Source of the DNA: Camellia lanceoleosa
Taxonomy: Eukaryota > Streptophyta > Magnoliopsida > Ericales > Theaceae
Assembly: GCA_025200525.1 (NCBI GenBank)
Contig: CM045762.1
Location: 110,396,734-110,460,733, forward strand
Length of the DNA: 64,000 nucleotides
Reading direction: 5' to 3'
The first letter of the stretch is position 1. Every line of letters begins with the position of its first letter. This document shows, piece by piece, positions 58,912-64,000 of the stretch. The translations under genes and the position numbers were made by a program. A model generated the notes under the pieces. That model did not search any database and was not told where the DNA came from. It saw nothing but the letters and a program-made list of their open reading frames with translations.

Positions 58912-59594
58912 CTAGAGTGATAGAGACATGAAAAGAGAGTTGAATTTGTTTGTTTATATTGAGAAAACAATACAAACACATGTACCAAATGCAATGTTGA
59001 CAGTATTACATTCATGTTATATAGGAGTCAACATTTCACCAGTTTAAATGTCAACAATGTATTACTCTTATGTACAACTTTTTGTGAAATTTTTTATTGT
59101 TTGTAAAATTACTAATTTTATCAATAGAAAGATGTAACTATAATGTGAAGACCCTAGGTAATTAATATGAAAGTTTTTATTTTAAATTTTCTTTCATAGA
59201 AGATCGTGCAATATCCAAACTCCCTCATATAAAACTAGTGTTAAACCCGTGCCATGCATAGTTAATGTATACATATATTTGATATATTAATTTTATTTTA
59301 ATACATATAAAAAATATTTTTAAAAAATCACTGTGTTGCACATAATAAACACAAAAGATTAAAAATTATGTGAAACATTGACCATATAATAATAAATTGT
59401 AAATCAATTAAACAAATTAAATTATTTCAAAATTAAATGCAAATCAATCCAAATAATAATGCAATTAAATGTAGACTAATTTTTCATCCATTTAAACCAA
59501 AAGTAATAATAAAAATTATTTGATGATGAAATACGTTCAAAGTTTTGCAATAGTTGCCAAATATAAAGGTTACTATATAAAAGGAAAAAAAAAA
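58912..59594. other. Polygalacturonase intron and gene-free AT-rich sequence
   Basis: The right side of the acceptor at 58912 is intron-like. From about 59233 the words actagtgttaaacccgtgcc and a long AT-rich stretch suggest another repeat, but I cannot assign it. No coding sequence. Confidence 0.5.
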
Positions 59595-59760
59595 TTAGGG
59601 AAATTTATTAATAAATCCCATTTAGAGATGTTTTATCCCAATAAGTCCACAAAGAAAAATTATATCCCAATGAGTCCCATATAGTTTTATTCTTAGTCCA
59701 TAAAATCCAGTTTTTAAATTTGATATTTATACGTGGACTATTATGCCCTTATATATATAC
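59595..59760 (+). repeat. Candidate left terminal inverted repeat of the MULE
   Basis: Starts near agggaaatttatt and continues with tcccaataagtccac and gtggactattatgccctt, a style typical of MULE ends. The partner repeat is not in the window. Confidence 0.35.
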
Positions 59761-60169
59761 ACTGTGTTAATACATAACACACGTTCCTGTGATTTCGGTA
59801 TTCAGTTTTGGCAGTTTCTATATTTCTAATTCAAATCGTTACGTTTCTACCTTACATGCTGTCGTTCTATCGTTCTGAGGCGTTGATGTCCTAGGGTTTG
59901 ATTGTTCTTTGTTCTAATGCGGTATGGTGATTTTCAAGTGAAGAGGGCGAAGTTGAAGGTGTTGATTACATCATTTTACGAGTATAAGCGCCTCGGCGAT
60001 TGTTTTTGAGTTTTAGACATTGTAGGATTGGATGATTAAGGTTAGTATCATTGTAGTTATGAATAGATGTTCACTTTTTCTTTTGATTTGTAGGATGGAT
60101 CAGATCCTTTGTTCTTGGATTGATATGGATTGGATGCTCTGTTTTTTCAATTACATCCATCATACGTGG

Positions 60170-60790
60170 TCATTGGAGGGGAGGTCATTCAGATATATGT
60201 TGAATGTTATAATATTCCTTTTACTTTGATGTATGTATAATGAGGCCCTGTGTGAGTGATGTAATTCAGAGTATATTGAACAATGTGAATGTTTACATCA
60301 TGTTAGTATTACGTGAAGCATGTGGATGTTTGCATTTTACTTTGCTGTTTTTTTAATGAGGCTCTGTCTGAGTGATATAATTGTGAGTATATAGATCAAT
60401 GTGAATGTTTACATCGTGGTCATGCGGAGGGGAGGTCATCAGATTAGTGATGAATGTGGATCCTCTATAATTCACAGTATGTAGAACAATATGAATGTTT
60501 ACATCGTGTTAGTATTACGTGAAGGATGTCGATGTTTGCATTTTACTTTAAGTTTTGTTTAATGAGGCTCTGTGTGAGTGATATAATTGAGAGTATATGG
60601 ATCAATGTGAATGTTTACATCGTGGCCCTTTGGAGGGGAGGTCATGAGATTAGTGATGAATGTCGATCTTCTATAATTCAGAGTATGTGTCAATGTAAAT
60701 GTTTACATCGTGTTCATATCATGTGAAGAATGTGGATGTTTTCACTTTTACTTTGATGTTTGCTTAATGAGACTTTTGTGTGGGTGTGAA
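60170..60790 (+). repeat. About 207-bp tandem repeats in the MULE leader (nearly three copies)
   Basis: Blocks ggaggggaggtcat (60175, 60427, 60634), tgaggctctgtgtgagtg and gatgtttgcattttactt recur. The spacing is about 207 bp between the second and third copies and longer (about 250 bp) between the first two. Each copy holds one or two gtgaatgtttacatc words. Confidence 0.75.
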
Positions 60791-63210
60791 TATTCACATC
60801 TTGTTTAATGATGGTTGATGAATTTAACACTTGAACTGTACTTGTATGCTGCTAATTTTCGTGCAATGTGAATATTCATATTGGTTTGGATTATTGTTAA
60901 TTGTTGTATTGTTTTCTTTTTACAGGAGATGGATAGCTTCATGATGTTAGTGTGTACATATGGTTGCAGTACCACTGTAATAAATCTTTGCCAGCATTGT
61001 GTTATTCACGTTTGGTGAATTTGTTTGTGTGAAAAATGGGGAGTTGTCTGCTGGTTCTATTTCATTGTTTTGTAAATTACAGGATTAATAGGTGTGATTT
61101 GGAGAATAAGGAAGAATTTGAGAACATATTCTTGCTTGCTAAATCAATGGGGTACAACATGTAGAAGTTGTGGTTGAGTTGAAAAGTGATATTAGTCGAT
61201 CAAGTAGTTTGGGATTGGTGCGTGTGGGGGTTGAGGAAGAAGTTGATGCACTCGGAGATTTTGCCACCATAAGGAGAAGGTGTTGTTGTCGGCCCTTGGG
61301 CAAATGGTATTACGGATGTGGGACAACGGTTTATTGGAGGTGCACAAGAATTTCATGATGTTTTGTGTAAGTATGCCATCAATGTGGGTTTCGGTTTACA
61401 TACGTGAAGAACGAGACAACAAAGTTCTTCTTTGTGTCTTGCGATCTTGGGAGGAGAGGGCGCTTGTGGGCTATACATTGTAGAAACTGCTTGAGCAAAT
61501 GATTTTTCTACATCAAGAGTTTTAGTGGCGTGCATACTTGTGATGCGGATGTCCGAACATCGAAGAATCCATGAGTTAGTTCGGTTGGTGTCGATACCAT
61601 ATCCAAAATTGTGAGGACAAGCCGTGGACTCGACGGTGTGATGTGGTGACTATTTTGAAAAGGGATTATGGGCTAGATGTTAGTTACCATGTCGTATGAT
61701 TGGGTGTGAGCACTCGTTATCATTTGACCAGCTGCGGTGGTATTCGGATGCTGTGATGCGGTACAATCGAGGAGTTATGTCAATATTGACTATGATCACG
61801 AGTAGTCAATGGTTTTGTAAACTTCTTTATGTCATTCACTGCATGTATTTACGGGTTCAATGCTTGTCGGCCTTTATTATTCTGGATGGAACATTCCTCA
61901 AAGGAAAGTACAAAGGTCGACTACTTGCAACGGCGAAAAGCGGAAACAATGGTTAGTATTTTTTTTAGTGTCTATTCATGTCAATATTCCTTTGTGGCGA
62001 CATTATGCGGACAAAAGAGTGATTGGTAAATTATAAGTAATGTGAAGATTGACATTAGTATGCAATGATGTGAAGGTTTACATCATGCATGCTAATGTGA
62101 ACATTCACATTATTACACTGTGATGTAAATATTCACATTAGTGTATACTAATGTTAGTTGATCCATTAATGAGCGATCTTGTGAATGTTAACATTGTCGA
62201 TGACTCAACAATCAACAATGAATTATTAATGGTCATTAATGTGAATGTTCACATCGTTGATGTTCTGAACTAGAATCCAAAAATAACAATAGTAAATAGG
62301 GCAATGTAGATATGAACATTCACATGACTGTTTAGTTTATCTTGTTTTCTATGCACTTTGGAATATTGTGAGCAGTTGTGTATTGGTGTTGTGTTGTAGG
62401 TGCATTTCTGTTGCCTTTGCGATTGTTGATTCAGAGACCACGGCGAATTGGTTGTGGTTCTTGCATGAACTTGGGAAGGTTATTGATGGTAAACGCCATA
62501 TTACTTTTATTTCGGATCGTAATCTTGGTCTGTTAGAAGCTATGCCAAAAGTGTTCCCATCGGCTCATCACGGTTATTGCTTACAACACTTGAAGAGCAA
62601 TTTAAGAGACCGGATGAAAGGAATTGATAATGGATTCAGGGATCACCTAGTAAGTAGTTTGGGTGACTGTGCCTATGAGCCAACTGTGGTAGGGTTCCAT
62701 GAAAAGCTTGCAAAATTAAAAGAGGAGGGTAAACAACGAGCTCATAATCTTTTCAAGGACTTGGCACCAGAGCATTGGGCAAATTCATACTTCAGGTAAT
62801 AATAGTTTCCTAAGGTGTTTATCTTTGTGAATTTCAGAATTGTAGCGATGTGAATTTTTGATTTAGAATGGTAACAATCTTCGAATTGTGTTTCATGTTC
62901 AATGTAAATGATGTGAATGTTCATATCTGCTAATGATGACTGATGTGAATGTTCACATCTGTTAAGTTGGCAAATAGACGTGCAATGTATTACAGATTTG
63001 AATGTTGACACGTGTTATATTTTGTTGTTGTTGTTAACATTCACATATTGTCCATCGTTTAAGTTGACAACATAATAAGCATATGATGTGAACATTCACA
63101 TTATTATAAACTGGTAGCAGATGTAAACAATCACATTATTACACCCTGATGTGAATGTTCACATCAGTGTATTCTAATGTCAGTACTATGAATGTTCACA
63201 TCTGTTAACG
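60287..63210 (+). repeat. Dispersed TGTGAATGTTCACA palindromes in the MULE
   Basis: More than fifteen copies of atgtgaatgttcacat or one- to two-base variants (tgtgaatgtttacat, tgtgaacattcacat, tgtgaatattcacat). They occur at 60287-60890, 62041-62315 and 62905-63205, that is in the leader and in the two introns, and are absent from the exons. Each is a near-perfect palindrome of 14-16 bp. Confidence 0.88.
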
Positions 63211-63911
63211 TTAATGGTCAGGCCTGTTAAATTCCGTATTGTACAATGTTTGTGATATTGTGCAGGGGCATGCGTTGTGGGGAGATGACATCCAATGCGG
63301 TGGAGTCATTCAATAACTGGATTAAAGAAGCACGTAATCTTTCAATCACTCAAATGGTGGACACAATTAGGTACTTTCGATTGATGCGGCAAATGTGCGC
63401 AAGGCGTGACCAAGCAAGCAGATGGAATGAGATTATTTGTCAGACATTTGAAACAAGGCTTATGGATTCGTTCAATGACAGCAGGGCTTGGCAAGTTAGC
63501 AAAGCCAATGAGGATGTGTTTGAAGTTCATTCGATACCATCTGTTATAGTTGATGTTTCGAGGCGTACATGTTCTTGCTTCAAATGGCAAATCAACGGAT
63601 TCCCATGTGACCATGCTGTTATTGCCATTCAGAAGAGCGGCTACAATCTCAATGATTGTGTGGAACATTACTTTCATGTAGAGACATATCGTGCAGCCTA
63701 TTCGGGAGCCATATTCTCTATACCATCGGTGGAGAAGCCGCCTTTTGATCCCACGGACTTCACTATATACCCGCCAACTGTGAAAAGACCACCCGGAAGG
63801 CCGAAGAAAAATAGGATCCCATCAAGGGGTGAGAAACTGAAGCAAATAAGGTGCGAGAGATGTGATTAGTTGGGGAGCCATAATCGGAAGTCATGCACGA
63901 CGTTGATATAG
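60930..63911 (+). pseudogene. MuDR-type transposase (mudrA-like), broken by stops
   Basis: Starts near MDSFMMLVCTYG (60930). After a short intron, exons at 61082-61955 carry GLVRVGVEEEVDALGDF, the MuDR N-terminal block (FIGGAQEFHDVLCKYAINVGF) and QLRWYSDAVMRYN. The first DDE-core block is LDGTFLKGKYKGRLL. Intron 61956-62399 splits the core. The exon at 62400-62797 holds VAFAIVDSETTANWLWFL, FISDRNLGL (second D) and AHHGYCLQHL. Intron 62798-63265 follows. The last exon has MTSNAVESFNNWI and a SWIM zinc finger (CSCFKWQINGFPCDH). A TAG at 63867-63869 cuts the final CCHC knuckle (CERC ... SHNRKSC), whose frame continues to 63911. Several stops and at least three frameshifts lie before 61960. The last two exons are open up to that TAG. 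Confidence 0.85.
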
Positions 63912-64000
63912 GATGTACCTTTTTTTCATTTCAACATTGTATTTTACATTGGATTCTTATATTCATTTTTGAAATAAGATTGTGTTGTGTTGGCAAACAT

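Larger units (their letters stand above)
59595..64000 (+). mobile_element. MuDR-like (MULE) DNA transposon, right end outside the window
   Basis: Contains a transposase gene with MuDR-type domains and introns. The left border is placed at a sequence rich in short blocks such as aataaatccc, caataagtcc, ggactattatgccc, as is usual for long terminal inverted repeats of plant MULEs. The matching right repeat should lie beyond 64000, so neither the inverted repeat nor a 9-bp target duplication can be tested here. Confidence 0.6.

Noticed and set aside
59233..59275. actagtgttaaacccgtgcc as a Helitron or other transposon end
   Set aside because: The word is suggestive, but no partner end, hairpin with CTRR terminus or target site could be established.
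1..64000. tRNA, rRNA, CRISPR or prokaryotic operon features
   Set aside because: None seen. Repeats are tandem or palindromic transposon parts without regular spacer structure, and introns, LTRs and codon decay point to a plant nuclear genome.

Overview
The window looks like a stretch of flowering-plant nuclear genome, probably a eudicot, that is mostly nested retrotransposons. The evidence is: chromodomain Ty3/gypsy elements, a very long Ty1/copia element of SIRE type, a Tat-lineage Ty3/gypsy element with plant-only antisense genes, a plant-type LINE ORF1 with an RRM, a MuDR-type transposase, and plant introns in pieces of a polygalacturonase gene. I cannot name the species. No intact host gene, tRNA, rRNA or CRISPR array was seen; almost every coding segment carries stops or frameshifts.

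Layout. 1-3638: right end of a chromovirus (element A) with its 2.1-kb 3' LTR, inserted in the tail of another chromovirus (B'). B' (3639-6153) in turn lies in an LTR of a related element B'' (to 8057), and B'' interrupts an exon of a minus-strand polygalacturonase copy (8058-8385). 8965-16332: an internally deleted chromovirus (B2) whose integrase is split by a 2.7-kb solo LTR (10323-13048). 16333-19269: minus-strand LINE ORF1 remnant, a (TC)21 microsatellite and a probable second LINE tail. 19270-20306: gene-free sequence downstream of the second polygalacturonase copy. 20307-55621: one copia element of about 10 kb, stretched to 35 kb by a 25-kb Tat-lineage element (24372-49623). 55637-58911: 3' half of the second polygalacturonase copy, its exon split by a 2.6-kb solo LTR. 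59595 to the end: a MuDR-like DNA transposon, its right end outside the window.

The nesting can be read from 5-bp target-site duplications: acaac around the copia element, ctcct around the Tat element, ctact around the solo LTR in the polygalacturonase exon, and cgagc/cgggc around the solo LTR in the B2 integrase.

Most worth a second look: (i) two spliced antisense genes in the Tat element, one a plant mobile domain gene and one resembling the DUF7745-type domain, each preceded by a GGCCGAT-rich array that also occurs in the element's own LTR; (ii) clusters of a CGCTCGAGCG palindrome in LTRs of unrelated copia and gypsy families and before the copia env-position ORF; (iii) a TGTGAATGTTCACA palindrome repeated through introns and leader of the MuDR-like gene; (iv) a 308-bp tandem duplication across a retrotransposon insertion junction; (v) a tandem array of 60/66-bp units in the Tat 3' region, which could seed a satellite; and (vi) two non-overlapping polygalacturonase pieces on the same strand in an order that does not fit one gene.
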